This document shows, piece after piece, positions 34,339-42,825 of a stretch of DNA of 64,000 nucleotides; the first letter of the stretch is position 1, and every line of letters starts with the position of its first letter. The notes under the pieces are model-generated. The model was not told the origin of the DNA and made no database searches. It saw only the letters and a list, made by a program, of their open reading frames with translations. The position numbers and the translations under genes are program-made. The DNA lies in assembly GCA_023667265.1 (NCBI GenBank), contig JAMPAJ010000001.1:1169151-1233150 (forward strand), given 5' to 3'. Source of the DNA: Alistipes sp. (GTDB lineage Bacteria > Bacillota > Clostridia > Oscillospirales > Ruminococcaceae).

Positions 34339-35190
34339 TTATTCCGAATAATCATCAAGAAAATGATGAACCGTGCCGCCGCTTTTATAGGCGATAATTG
34401 TGCTGAGATTTACATTCTCAACACTCCGGAAAATATTCTTCTCCACCTGTGGATTTATTTTTTTCAGTTCCGAGATCAGGTGTTTGACCTCCATTCGCTT
34501 TGAAACAGAGTGACCGTCTGCGTCAACGTCAGAGCAGGTCTCCGTAAATTTGCAGGCACACTGGATAAACTCCAGGCTGTTGTAGCTGCACCAGCGCTTT
34601 ATATCCGCCTCGCGGACGAGATACATAGGACGAATAAGCTCCATTCCCTTGAAATTGGTGCTGTGGAGCTTTGGCATCATAGTCTGCACCTGACCGCCAT
34701 ACAGCATACCCATGAGGATCGTCTCGATAACGTCGTCGAAATGATGTCCAAGAGCAATTTTGTTGCATCCCAGCTCCTGCGCTTTGCTGTACAGAAAGCC
34801 GCGCCGCATCCTTGCACAGATATAGCAGGGATTTTTCTCAATATGTACCACATTTCCGAAAATATCCGTATTGAAAATATTCACCGGCACAGAGAGCTTT
34901 TCGGCATTTTCCTCTATTCTGCGCCGATTCGCCTCATTGTAGCCAGGGTCCATGACAAGATATTCTACCTCGAAGGGAAACTTATCGTGACGTTTCAGCT
35001 CCTGGAACAGCTTCGCCATAAGCATGGAATCCTTGCCGCCGGAAATGCACACCGCAATTTTATCTCCCGGCTGCACCAACTGGTACTCATTTATACCTTT
35101 TGTAAACTTGCACCATATGCTCTTCTTGAATTTTTTCCGCAGACTCAGTTCCGCCTGTGCCGTAATTTCGCTTATTTCTTCCTTATTCAT
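34339..35190 (-). CDS. TtcA-like tRNA thiolation PP-loop protein
   Basis: PP-loop ATPase related to TtcA, which thiolates cytidine 32 of tRNA using an iron-sulfur cluster. The 283-residue product has the PP-loop AVCISGGKDSMLMA (about 47-60), CYICARMRRG with a CxxC pair (about 123-126) and GHHFDDVIETILM. An unusual CACKFTETCSDVD segment near residues 213-225 adds cysteines. Starts at ATG 35190. It stands alone between an M23 gene and the DUF4190 gene; exact tRNA target is not certain. Confidence 0.88.
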   Translation of the reverse strand: MNKEEISEITAQAELSLRKKFKKSIWCKFTKGINEYQLVQPGDKIAVCISGGKDSMLMAKLFQELKRHDKFPFEVEYLVMDPGYNEANRRRIEENAEKLSVPVNIFNTDIFGNVVHIEKNPCYICARMRRGFLYSKAQELGCNKIALGHHFDDVIETILMGMLYGGQVQTMMPKLHSTNFKGMELIRPMYLVREADIKRWCSYNSLEFIQCACKFTETCSDVDADGHSVSKRMEVKHLISELKKINPQVEKNIFRSVENVNLSTIIAYKSGGTVHHFLDDYSE

Positions 35191-35232
35191 TGCAACTCCG
35201 CCTATGTATCCCCTGAAACGGGGATTATTCTT

Positions 35233-36021
35233 TTAACCTTTGTTAATTTCCGACAACGGATCAATGTAGCTGCCGTTGTGGGTCATCTCGATGTGCAGAT
35301 GCGGTGCAAGCGCGCTCTCAATGTCGGCAGTATTTCCAACTGTGCCGATAACATCGCCGCTTACAAGCATATCTCCTGCCTGGACGCTGAGTCCCGTCGA
35401 CAGACCGCAATACTTCGTCACATATCCGTTGTGGTGATCCAGAACTACCGTAACGCCCCAGACAGGGTCGTTTTCCACAGACATTATTTCGCCGTTTGAG
35501 ACAGCAAATACCTCAGCTCCGACCTCAGCCGAAATATCTGTGCCATTGTGGGTCTGCCACGAACCGGTGGTCTCGCTTTTCACCAGCTCTCCGCCGCTGA
35601 ACGTACCGATTATCTCGTCCATGCTGTCCAGCGGAGCTTTCACATTTTCAAGCTTCGACACGGAAACCGGCTCGGAATCATCTCCGGAAACGACGGGCTC
35701 GGCAGGGTCGATGATTATTTCAGCTGCCGGCAGCGTTGCCGCAGGCGGAGCTGTCGCCGCAGCGGTGGGATAGGTCACAGCAGCCATTGTAACCGTGGGA
35801 GTTGTGAGCTTGTATGACGCCGTCGTACCCTTTGGTATGTTGTCAAGTTGTCTGTCGACAGGCTCTTCCGTCACATTTTTTGCTGAAAATTCCTCGGTTA
35901 GCTTTTCTCCCTGATCATATGCGAAATAGCAAGCCGAGCCTATCATCACCGCGCTGATTCCCAGTGCGGCATAAAATCCCTTTGCAGTCTTTTTGTTTCC
36001 TGAAAAAATTTTTTTCTTCAC
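35233..36021 (-). CDS. Membrane-anchored M23-type peptidase domain protein (SpoIIQ-like)
   Basis: The 262-residue product has an N-terminal helix (about 15-35), an Ala/Pro/Thr-rich linker and a C-terminal LytM/M23 domain (about 135-255). HNGTDI holds the first metal His and Asp, and HLHIE the last His, so the zinc site looks intact. The domain wording TGSWQTHNGTDI and GTVGNTADIE is close to SpoIIQ-type proteins. The GTG at 36021 is 8 nt after GGAGG; an upstream GTG at 36030 overlaps that site. Sporulation versus wall turnover cannot be decided. Confidence 0.87.
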   Translation of the reverse strand: MKKKIFSGNKKTAKGFYAALGISAVMIGSACYFAYDQGEKLTEEFSAKNVTEEPVDRQLDNIPKGTTASYKLTTPTVTMAAVTYPTAAATAPPAATLPAAEIIIDPAEPVVSGDDSEPVSVSKLENVKAPLDSMDEIIGTFSGGELVKSETTGSWQTHNGTDISAEVGAEVFAVSNGEIMSVENDPVWGVTVVLDHHNGYVTKYCGLSTGLSVQAGDMLVSGDVIGTVGNTADIESALAPHLHIEMTHNGSYIDPLSEINKG

Positions 36022-36091
36022 GTAAAACACCTCCGCTGTTATTATGAGCGGATTTTTGAATGTTATACTTTTTTAATTAAATTTTGTTTCC

Positions 36092-37615
36092 TTATATTTC
36101 AGCCAATTTAGCAAAGCTGTTTTTAAGCGCAGGATAGATCTCGCGATAGAGCTGGTAATATTTCTCATATTCTCCGACATTGTCAGCATCGGGAGTCTGA
36201 ACCTTATCCATGCGGACGATCGCACCGCAAGCCTCGGGAACACCGCCGTAAAGTCCTGCACCTACTGCTGCAAGGATACCAACGCCAAGCGCCGGACCTT
36301 CCTTTGATGCCGCAGTTTTTACATTTGAATTGAACAGGTCAGCCAGCATACTCCTCCACAGCGGTGAAGAGCCGCCTCCTCCGCAAGCCATCATGTCGCT
36401 GACGTTAACTCCCATTTCACGGAAAACCTCAACGCAGTCGCGGAGAGAATACGTAACGCCCTCCATAACGGCGCGGAGCATATCACAGCGTGTGTGGATC
36501 GCTGATAAACCGAAGAAAACTCCTCTTGCATCCGGGTCAAGATGAGGAGTACGCTCGCCCATAAGGTACGGCAGGTAGAGCAGCTTATTAGCTCCAACCG
36601 GAACCTTTTCCGCACCCTTGTCCATAAGAAAATACTCGTCCACGCCCATAAGCCTTGCAGTTTCCTTTTCCGCCGTACAGAAATTATCTCTAAACCATTT
36701 CAGCGACAGACCTGCACCCTGGGTCACTCCCATAACGTGCCAGCTTCCCGGAACAGCGGCGCAGCAGGTGTGTACCCTGCCCTGCTTATCAATGGAAATA
36801 TTTGATGTATGGGCAAAAACAACGCCGGAAGTTCCGATAGTCGTAAACGCCCTGCCGTCCTCCACAACGCCTGTACCGACAGCAGCCGCGGCGTTATCTC
36901 CTGCTCCGCCGACTACTATGGTGTTCTCGCAGAGTCCAAGCTCCTCAGCCATTTTCTTCGTCAGAGTGCCTGTGACCTCACAGGACTCGTAAACCTTTCC
37001 AAGCCAGCCCTTATCGATCTCAAATGCGCTCAGAAGCTCATCCGACCAGCATCTGTTGGGAACGTCAAGAAGCTGCATACCCGAAGCGTCGGAAACCTCT
37101 GTGGCATATTCACCGGTGAGGATAAGACGAAGATAGTCCTTTGGAAGAAGAATGTGGGCGACCTTGCTGTAGATCTCTGGCTCATTGTTCTTTACCCAGA
37201 GAATTTTTGCCGCCGTCCAGCCTGTCAGCGCGGGATTTGCAGTTATCTCTACAAGCTTTTCACGGCCGACAATGCGGTTCATCTCGTCTACCTCGGCAGC
37301 CGTTCGCTGATCGCACCAGATAATTGACCTGCGAAGGACGTTGTTGTCCTTATCCAGCATAACGAGACCGTGCATCTGTCCGGAAATTCCGATGCCCTTG
37401 ACGTCCTCTTTCTTCACGCCGCTCTGAGCCATAACGGCCCTGACAGTATTTATCATTGCATTCGCCCAGTCTGCCGGATCCTGTTCCGCATAGCCGTTTT
37501 TCGGCTGATACATGGGATATTCTATGGTTTTTGACGCAATAACAGCTCCGGTTTCGTCAAAAAGGACTGTTTTCGTACCGCTTGTGCCGCAGTCCACGCC
37601 TATAATATATGACAT
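36092..37615 (-). CDS. xylB: Xylulokinase
   Basis: Phosphorylates D-xylulose to xylulose 5-phosphate. The 507-residue FGGY-family product starts IIGVDCGTSGTKTVL and has GISGQMHGLVMLD, TGWTAAKILW, GGAGDNAAAAVGTG and the C-terminal ACGGGGSSPLWRSM. It follows xylA in the same direction after a 105-bp gap that contains a hairpin and a dispersed repeat copy. Confidence 0.96.
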   Translation of the reverse strand: MSYIIGVDCGTSGTKTVLFDETGAVIASKTIEYPMYQPKNGYAEQDPADWANAMINTVRAVMAQSGVKKEDVKGIGISGQMHGLVMLDKDNNVLRRSIIWCDQRTAAEVDEMNRIVGREKLVEITANPALTGWTAAKILWVKNNEPEIYSKVAHILLPKDYLRLILTGEYATEVSDASGMQLLDVPNRCWSDELLSAFEIDKGWLGKVYESCEVTGTLTKKMAEELGLCENTIVVGGAGDNAAAAVGTGVVEDGRAFTTIGTSGVVFAHTSNISIDKQGRVHTCCAAVPGSWHVMGVTQGAGLSLKWFRDNFCTAEKETARLMGVDEYFLMDKGAEKVPVGANKLLYLPYLMGERTPHLDPDARGVFFGLSAIHTRCDMLRAVMEGVTYSLRDCVEVFREMGVNVSDMMACGGGGSSPLWRSMLADLFNSNVKTAASKEGPALGVGILAAVGAGLYGGVPEACGAIVRMDKVQTPDADNVGEYEKYYQLYREIYPALKNSFAKLAEI

Positions 37616-37636
37616 AATTTACACCTCTTATCAAAT

Positions 37637-37665
37637 AAGGGAAGCAAGCCTTTGCCGCTTCCCTT
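37637..37665 (-). terminator. Hairpin between xylA and xylB
   Basis: Perfect 9-bp inverted repeat aagggaagc/gcttccctt around an 11-nt loop. On the minus strand it is followed by ATTTGATAAG, a poor T-tract, so it is more likely an mRNA stabiliser or partial terminator between the two xyl genes. Confidence 0.45.
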
Positions 37666-37683
37666 TTGTTTTATTCAACACCA

Positions 37684-37727
37684 TGCAAAGTCGTCAGACA
37701 TGCCTTATGCGGCGCTGGCTTTAAAGA
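37684..37727 (+). repeat. Dispersed repeat, copy B
   Basis: ATGCAAAGTCGTCAG, core TGCCTTATGCG, then TGGCTTTAAAG. It abuts and slightly overlaps the 3' end of xylA. Compare 4731-4772 and 41270-41313. Confidence 0.55.
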
Positions 37728-39043
37728 CTGAACATAATGTTGTTTATAACAGCCTCGAGCATCTCCTGACGTCCGCTTGTAAGAGAGTCAGTAACCTCAC
37801 CCTTTTCGAGAGCGTACTTTTCAAGCTCAGCAAAGCCTACCTTACCGTCGATTATGTCCTTGCCGATGCCTGTATTCCATGATGAATATCTGTCGGCAAC
37901 GAAGCTGTCGATCCTGCCGTCCTCGATGATCTTAACAGCAATACGCAGACCGAGAGCAAATGTGTCCATACCTGCGATGTAGCTGTGGAAAATATCCTCG
38001 GGAGTAAAGCTGCCTCTTCTTGCCTTGGAATCGAAGTTGAGACCGCCGTTAGTGAAGCCGCCTGCCTTCAGTACCTCGTACATACAAAGCGCTGCATCGT
38101 AAATATTTGTTGGGAACTGGTCTGTGTCCCAACCCAGAAGCGGATCTCCCTGGTTAGCGTCTATAGAACCGAAGAAGCCATTGTCACGTGCAACACGCAG
38201 CTCATGCTGGAATGTATGCTGTGCAAGCGTAGCATGGTTAGCCTCAATGTTCATCTTGAAATCCTTCTCAAGACCATACTTGCGGAGGAATCCCAGAACA
38301 GTAGCCGTATCGAAATCATACTGGTGCTTTGTAGGCTCCTTCGGCTTAGGCTCGATGTAGAAATCGCCTGTGTAGCCGATAGAACGTGCATACTCAACAG
38401 CCATTTTCATAAGACGAGCCATATTGTCAAGCTCCAGACCCATATCCGTGTTCAGAAGAGTCTCATATCCCTCGCGTCCGCCCCAGAAAACGTAACCCTG
38501 ACCGCCAAGCTTTACAGTAGAGTCAATAGCCTTCTTGATCTGGGCTGCGGCATATGCGAAAACGTCAGCAGAGGGAGATGTACCTGCGCCGTGCATATAA
38601 CGGGGGTGATCGAAGCACTTAGCCGTACCCCAGAGGCACTTGATTCCAGTCTCCTCCTGCTTAGCCTTGATGTAATCGGTGATCTCGTCAAGCTTTGCAT
38701 TAGTCTCTGCAAGTGAACCATACTCCGGTGAAAGGTCGCGGTCGTGGAAACAGAAATACTCAATAGACAGCTTGTCCATGATCTCAAATGCAGCATCTAC
38801 CTTTGCCTTTGCACGAGCAGTAGGATCGGACTCGCCCCAGGTCTTGTCAGTAGTTCCGCAGCCGAACATATCCGTGCCGTCGCCGCCCATTGTGTGCCAC
38901 CATGAAAGTGCGAAGCGGAGATGCTCCTTCATTGTCTTGCCGGCGATAACCTCATCGGGATCGTAGTACTTGAACGCCAGAGGGTTGACGGAGTTCTTTC
39001 CTTCATAAGGTATCTTGCCTATTTCCTTAAAAAATTCGCTCAT
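37721..39043 (-). CDS. xylA: Xylose isomerase
   Basis: Converts D-xylose to D-xylulose. The 440-residue product has [17 protein letters not shown] with the catalytic histidine, [29 protein letters not shown] and the metal-site [14 protein letters not shown] 39043 follows AGGAGG by 6 nt. A 15-bp palindrome lies 40 bp upstream. With xylB it forms the xylose entry route into the pentose phosphate pathway, fitting a plant fibre degrader. Confidence 0.98.
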   Translation of the reverse strand: MSEFFKEIGKIPYEGKNSVNPLAFKYYDPDEVIAGKTMKEHLRFALSWWHTMGGDGTDMFGCGTTDKTWGESDPTARAKAKVDAAFEIMDKLSIEYFCFHDRDLSPEYGSLAETNAKLDEITDYIKAKQEETGIKCLWGTAKCFDHPRYMHGAGTSPSADVFAYAAAQIKKAIDSTVKLGGQGYVFWGGREGYETLLNTDMGLELDNMARLMKMAVEYARSIGYTGDFYIEPKPKEPTKHQYDFDTATVLGFLRKYGLEKDFKMNIEANHATLAQHTFQHELRVARDNGFFGSIDANQGDPLLGWDTDQFPTNIYDAALCMYEVLKAGGFTNGGLNFDSKARRGSFTPEDIFHSYIAGMDTFALGLRIAVKIIEDGRIDSFVADRYSSWNTGIGKDIIDGKVGFAELEKYALEKGEVTDSLTSGRQEMLEAVINNIMFSL

Positions 39044-39082
39044 AATAACCTCCTATAGTTATTAATTTAAATATATTGCATT

Positions 39083-39097
39083 ACCTGTTAAACAGGT
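39083..39097 (-). promoter_or_regulatory. Perfect palindrome upstream of xylA (possible operator)
   Basis: ACCTGTT-A-AACAGGT is a perfect 7-1-7 inverted repeat 40 bp before xylA. It has almost no loop and no T-tract, which argues for a repressor site rather than a terminator. No known XylR consensus is matched. Confidence 0.4.
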
Positions 39098-39111
39098 CAT
39101 AACCATATATA

Positions 39112-40338
39112 TCAGCTCAGCAGGTCAACGGAAAAGCTTCTCTTGTCAACCTCGAAATAGTCCTCAAGCTCCGCAACATAATAACGGAAGCAGACCTTTC
39201 CGTTGTAGGTGAGCACATCTCCCGATTCTGAAACGCCTATTTCAGCCAGCTGATCGTCGCTGAGTGACGACAGAAGGATCTCGTTATCCTTTTGCAGATT
39301 GAAAAGCGAAACGCCCCAGCTGTTCACATGAGAGCTGTTGAAGGCTGCAAAGCCCTTGGCATCAAGATCCGAGAGATAAACTCTTCCGCCTTTGGAATCT
39401 GCTTCGTCCAGAAGCTCCTGAGATGGATCGAGGACGTAATATTTGCCGGATGCCTCCCTGCCAATATCAAAAACTGCAAGCTGCGTATCATTCAGATCAT
39501 CAAGACGCAGCGGCTCAACGTCGCTTGCCGTAAGTCCTATCTCAAGCAGCATATAAACATCAGCTTCGGCTATTTCCAGCCTTGAATCGACAGGATAACC
39601 GAACCTTTCCAGCTCGCTGTCGGTAAGTGTAACCATAATATTGCCGGAAAGACCGTTCAGCTCGTCGGTAATATCCTGACGTTCCATAGTTGTCCAGTCC
39701 AGTACCACATTTTCGCTTATCGGACGCTCCAGATAGCAGATATGATCCATATTTTTCAGTGAGAACGTTACCATCGGGAATTTCTTGTCCGCATAGTTAG
39801 GCTCGATATACACAGCTGTACTTCCGCCTGATTTATCCTCTGTGTTGATGACAGAGTAGCGGTAACGTCCGGAGGGTGAAAAACCCTTTGCAATTATCTC
39901 AGTCTTTGCAGTGGTAACAAAAAATGTAGTGAAGAGAAAATATCCGAGTGCGCCGAAAATGTATAAAAGAAGGATGATAGTACCGATGACTGTTTTCACT
40001 CCCTCTCCCGCTCCGGAAAGCAGAAGTATAACGATTCCCGTAATGATAATAGGGATCAGCAGCGCCTTTTCGTCGAAATAAAGCAGCACCACCGGCAGCA
40101 TCGCCAGCAATATCAGAAAACTGCATATTCTTGTTATTATCTGCTTTCTTGTATACAGCATCAGAATCAGTGCAATAGCCGAGATTCCGGAAACGATAAG
40201 GCATACCGACGCCCTGGAATGAATATGGATGTCATAGAAAATCGAAAAATAGCAAAGAAAAAATACGCCTACCGTGTAAAATGCGGCTATAAGAGAAACA
40301 AATCTTTTAGTCCATATATTTGAAAAAAAAGCTTTCAT
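39112..40338 (-). CDS. Membrane protein of unknown function
   Basis: I do not recognise this gene. The 408-residue product has about five hydrophobic helices in the first 150 residues, then an approximately 255-residue non-membrane domain, probably extracellular, with short acidic blocks such as LNDTQLAVFDIG and SDLDAKGFAAF. The ATG at 40338 has GGAGG 5 nt upstream and a good promoter. It ends 68 bp before xylA in the same direction, so read-through into xylA is possible. Confidence 0.75.
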   Translation of the reverse strand: MKAFFSNIWTKRFVSLIAAFYTVGVFFLCYFSIFYDIHIHSRASVCLIVSGISAIALILMLYTRKQIITRICSFLILLAMLPVVLLYFDEKALLIPIIITGIVILLLSGAGEGVKTVIGTIILLLYIFGALGYFLFTTFFVTTAKTEIIAKGFSPSGRYRYSVINTEDKSGGSTAVYIEPNYADKKFPMVTFSLKNMDHICYLERPISENVVLDWTTMERQDITDELNGLSGNIMVTLTDSELERFGYPVDSRLEIAEADVYMLLEIGLTASDVEPLRLDDLNDTQLAVFDIGREASGKYYVLDPSQELLDEADSKGGRVYLSDLDAKGFAAFNSSHVNSWGVSLFNLQKDNEILLSSLSDDQLAEIGVSESGDVLTYNGKVCFRYYVAELEDYFEVDKRSFSVDLLS

Positions 40339-40390
40339 TTTAACCTCCGAATTATGTTCAACGCGATTCAAAATCATCATACATATTTAT

Positions 40391-40419
40391 ATTATAACAT
40401 TTTTTTCCTGAAGATACAA
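40391..40419 (-). promoter_or_regulatory. Promoter of the unknown membrane protein gene
   Basis: On the minus strand TTGTAT (40414-40419), 17-bp spacer and TATAAT (40391-40396), about 53 bp before the start codon. Confidence 0.75.
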
Positions 40420-40479
40420 GTCATTTTCAGAATTAATTATTACTAAATGGTTACAATTTTTTTATATTTCGCGTTTATG

Positions 40480-40508
40480 TTGCATTTTCACTTATTATAT
40501 AGTATAAT
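40480..40508 (+). promoter_or_regulatory. Promoter of the VanZ-like gene
   Basis: TTGCAT (40480-40485), 17-bp spacer, TATAAT (40503-40508), divergent from the promoter at 40391-40419 and 33 bp before the start codon. Confidence 0.75.
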
Positions 40509-40540
40509 TATGTTGATGATAGAGCGTAAGGAGCTTTATA

Positions 40541-41050
40541 ATGAATAAAAAATTCAAACTTTTTTCCTCCACAAGAGCAGCGATTTTCTTCATTCTCACC
40601 ATTGCCGTAATGATAGGGATTTTCCTGTTTTCCTGTGAAAATTCCGATGATTCATCCGAAACCAGCGGCAATATAGTGGATATTGTTATTGACGTATGCT
40701 ATGATAACTTTGATGAAGCGCCGCCGGCGGAGCAGCAGGATATATACGACAGCGTCAGCCACATCATACGAAAAACAGCTCATTTTACAGCCTTTGCAGC
40801 CCTTGGCTTCTGTGTATCAATGTTCCTTGGCAAACGAAGGCTCGTAAGCGCCAAAAGCCTTGGAGCGCTGATTTTCTGCTTTCTCTATGCCTGCTCTGAC
40901 GAGCTGCACCAATATTTCGTCCCGGAAAGAGCCTGTATGTTCACAGATGTTCTCATTGACACCAGCGGCAGTCTTTCTGGTATTCTGATCTCGCTGGTAC
41001 TCATCAGCATTATACCAAGTCTGCGCAATTCAAAAAAAGAAACCCGATAA
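40541..41050 (+). CDS. VanZ-family membrane protein
   Basis: VanZ-like proteins are small membrane proteins; one member raises teicoplanin resistance, most are of unknown role. The 169-residue product has about four helices, an acidic segment after the first, and the family features IIRKTAHFTAFAALGF and YACSDELHQYFVPER followed by FTDVLIDTSGSLSG. AAGGAG lies 7 nt before ATG 40541. Single gene with its own promoter and terminator. Confidence 0.9.
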   Translation: MNKKFKLFSSTRAAIFFILTIAVMIGIFLFSCENSDDSSETSGNIVDIVIDVCYDNFDEAPPAEQQDIYDSVSHIIRKTAHFTAFAALGFCVSMFLGKRRLVSAKSLGALIFCFLYACSDELHQYFVPERACMFTDVLIDTSGSLSGILISLVLISIIPSLRNSKKETR

Positions 41051-41061
41051 CACTGACATTA

Positions 41062-41099
41062 AAAGGGCTGCCGCAATTCAATTATTGCAGCAGCCCTTT
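41062..41099 (+). terminator. Terminator after the VanZ-like gene
   Basis: A 10-bp perfect outer stem aaagggctgc/gcagcccttt plus a 5-bp inner stem with one mismatch, 11 bp after the stop codon. The outer A and T tracts let it work in either direction. The rest of 41100-41305 has no gene, only repeat copy C. Confidence 0.7.
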
Positions 41100-41269
41100 C
41101 GGTATGTCTATTGCTCTTCCTCTTTTTTGATGTGAAAAATAGCTCGGAGTATGCCGGACAAAAACCGTGGGCTCTTAACAACTACTATCTTCAATTATAT
41201 CCCTCCTTCGACCGGAATATCATATTATATTCAGGCTTCGGAAAATTTGTTACAAGCAATACAGACGGT

Positions 41270-41313
41270 GTACAAAGTCGTCAGATGCACTTCGTGCAGT
41301 TTTGCCTAAAGAC
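41270..41313 (+). repeat. Dispersed repeat, copy C
   Basis: GTACAAAGTCGTCAG, core TGCACTTCGTGCA (a perfect hairpin), then TTTTGCCTAAAGACG. It overlaps the last codons of the thiN gene. See copies at 4731 and 37684. Confidence 0.6.
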
Positions 41314-41941
41314 GTTTTGATCGCACAACGAGCACAATCCCGGAATCCACGCTAAGAACAGCATTTTCAGCCGTTATTTCATTGCTTACTCCGATTGGGA
41401 AGCAAGGTGTCATTTCGTAATCGTCTATGGGATATTTTACGCCGCGGCAGCTCGATATATGCGCGATTCCGCCAACTGCAAATAATGAAAAATACCAGCC
41501 GTCCCGGCGTTTATATGACATCGTACCGACGCCCTGGAGATACATTTCATTTGTTTCATCAATTATTTCAAGCTTACAGTTTCTGTCATGAGCAAAGAGC
41601 ATGGTCTGAATATTAGCGAGAGTATGGTCTATACGAGCTCCCAGCGCGCCGTAAAGCCGTATCTTATCAAAGCCTGCGTCTATCGCCTCGCGGACAGCCA
41701 GAAGAGTGTCCGTATCGTCCTTTTCCGGGACGCTTCTGTGCACGCTTATGCCCTCCGGCAGTTCGCCGCTGTAGGAATCAAAATCTCCCACGAACAGGTC
41801 GGGAATGATTTCCAGAGCCTGAGCATATCTGTATCCGCCGTCGGCGCATATTATGAAGCCGCAGTTGTCAAGCAGTTCCTTTTTGTCTATATATCCTGGA
41901 TCTTCAATAACTCCGCCTGCAAAAACCGCACATTCTTTCAT
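41306..41941 (-). CDS. thiN: Thiamine pyrophosphokinase
   Basis: Transfers pyrophosphate from ATP to thiamine. The 211-residue product has IICADGGYRYA, PDLFVGDFDS, VPEKDDTDTLLA and LYGALGARIDHTLANI, the TPK signatures. ATG 41941 overlaps the rsgA stop (ATGA) and has GGAG 5 nt upstream. In many Firmicutes rpe lies between rsgA and thiN; here it is absent. The 3' end overlaps a dispersed repeat. Confidence 0.94.
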   Translation of the reverse strand: MKECAVFAGGVIEDPGYIDKKELLDNCGFIICADGGYRYAQALEIIPDLFVGDFDSYSGELPEGISVHRSVPEKDDTDTLLAVREAIDAGFDKIRLYGALGARIDHTLANIQTMLFAHDRNCKLEIIDETNEMYLQGVGTMSYKRRDGWYFSLFAVGGIAHISSCRGVKYPIDDYEMTPCFPIGVSNEITAENAVLSVDSGIVLVVRSKRL

Positions 41942-42825
41942 TTCAGCTCCCACTCCTTCAGCTGCTTAGCCTCTTCATACATGGCGCAATAGCTCTCGTG
42001 CCGCTGCTTCGGGATCAGTCCCTGCTCAACCGCCGCAACTACTGCGCACCCCTTTTCACAAACGTGGGCGCAGTCGCGGAACCGGCAGCTTTCTGTCAAA
42101 TCCCGGAACTCACGGAAGCAGTCTGCCAATTCCTCCTTGCGGATAATGTCGTATCGATTCGTATCAAATGTCGAAAATCCAGGAGTATCGGCTATATAGC
42201 CGCCGTCCTTCAGCTTATAAAGCTCCGCATGGCGTGTTGTGTGGCGGCCTCTTCCAAGCTTGCGGCTTATTTCAGCAGTCGGAATATTCAGCTGCGGATC
42301 AACAGCATTGAGCAAAGTGGATTTTCCCGCACCGGAATTTCCGGTAAACGCGCTTATCCTTCCCTTCAGAAGCAGCCGCACATCCTCAACAGTACTCTCG
42401 TCGCCGTAATTGACCTCCATAACTTCTATGCCTATTTTTCCGTATATCTCCTTGATCTCGCTGCTGTCACCCAGGTCCGTTTTCGTAATGATTATTACCG
42501 GGCGTATTCCCTTGAACTCCGCAATGGCAATGAATTTATCCAGAATCAGATAATTCGGCGGCGGGCTGACCGTGGAGACGATAAAGATAAGCTGGTCAAG
42601 ATTTGCAAGAGGCGGTCTTATGAGAAAATTTCTCCGCTCCTCAATTCCGGAGATAACTCCGTCGGCTACCGTAACCCTGTCGCCTGCTGAGGGACTGATT
42701 CCTCTGCTGCGGAAAATTCCCCTTGCCTTGCACTGAAATATACCGTCAAGGGACTCTACAGTGTAGAGTCCCCCTAAGCATTTCAGTATAATTCCGCTTG
42801 TATTTTTTCCGGACGTTACTGCCAT
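41938..42825 (-). CDS. rsgA: Ribosome biogenesis GTPase RsgA
   Basis: Circularly permuted GTPase that acts late in 30S maturation. The 295-residue product has an OB domain, then G4 IITKTDLGD, G1 FTGNSGAGKSTLLN, G3-like ADTPGFSTFD and a zinc knuckle in CRFRDCAHVCEKGC. ATG 42825 is 9 nt after GGGA and lies inside the end of the kinase gene; an ATG at 42834 has no proper site. Confidence 0.95.
   Translation of the reverse strand: MAVTSGKNTSGIILKCLGGLYTVESLDGIFQCKARGIFRSRGISPSAGDRVTVADGVISGIEERRNFLIRPPLANLDQLIFIVSTVSPPPNYLILDKFIAIAEFKGIRPVIIITKTDLGDSSEIKEIYGKIGIEVMEVNYGDESTVEDVRLLLKGRISAFTGNSGAGKSTLLNAVDPQLNIPTAEISRKLGRGRHTTRHAELYKLKDGGYIADTPGFSTFDTNRYDIIRKEELADCFREFRDLTESCRFRDCAHVCEKGCAVVAAVEQGLIPKQRHESYCAMYEEAKQLKEWELK

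Noticed and set aside
35208-35225. Inverted repeat atcccc/ggggat between the M23 gene and the ttcA-like gene
   Set aside because: Only 6 bp, no T-tract on either strand; too weak to call a terminator.
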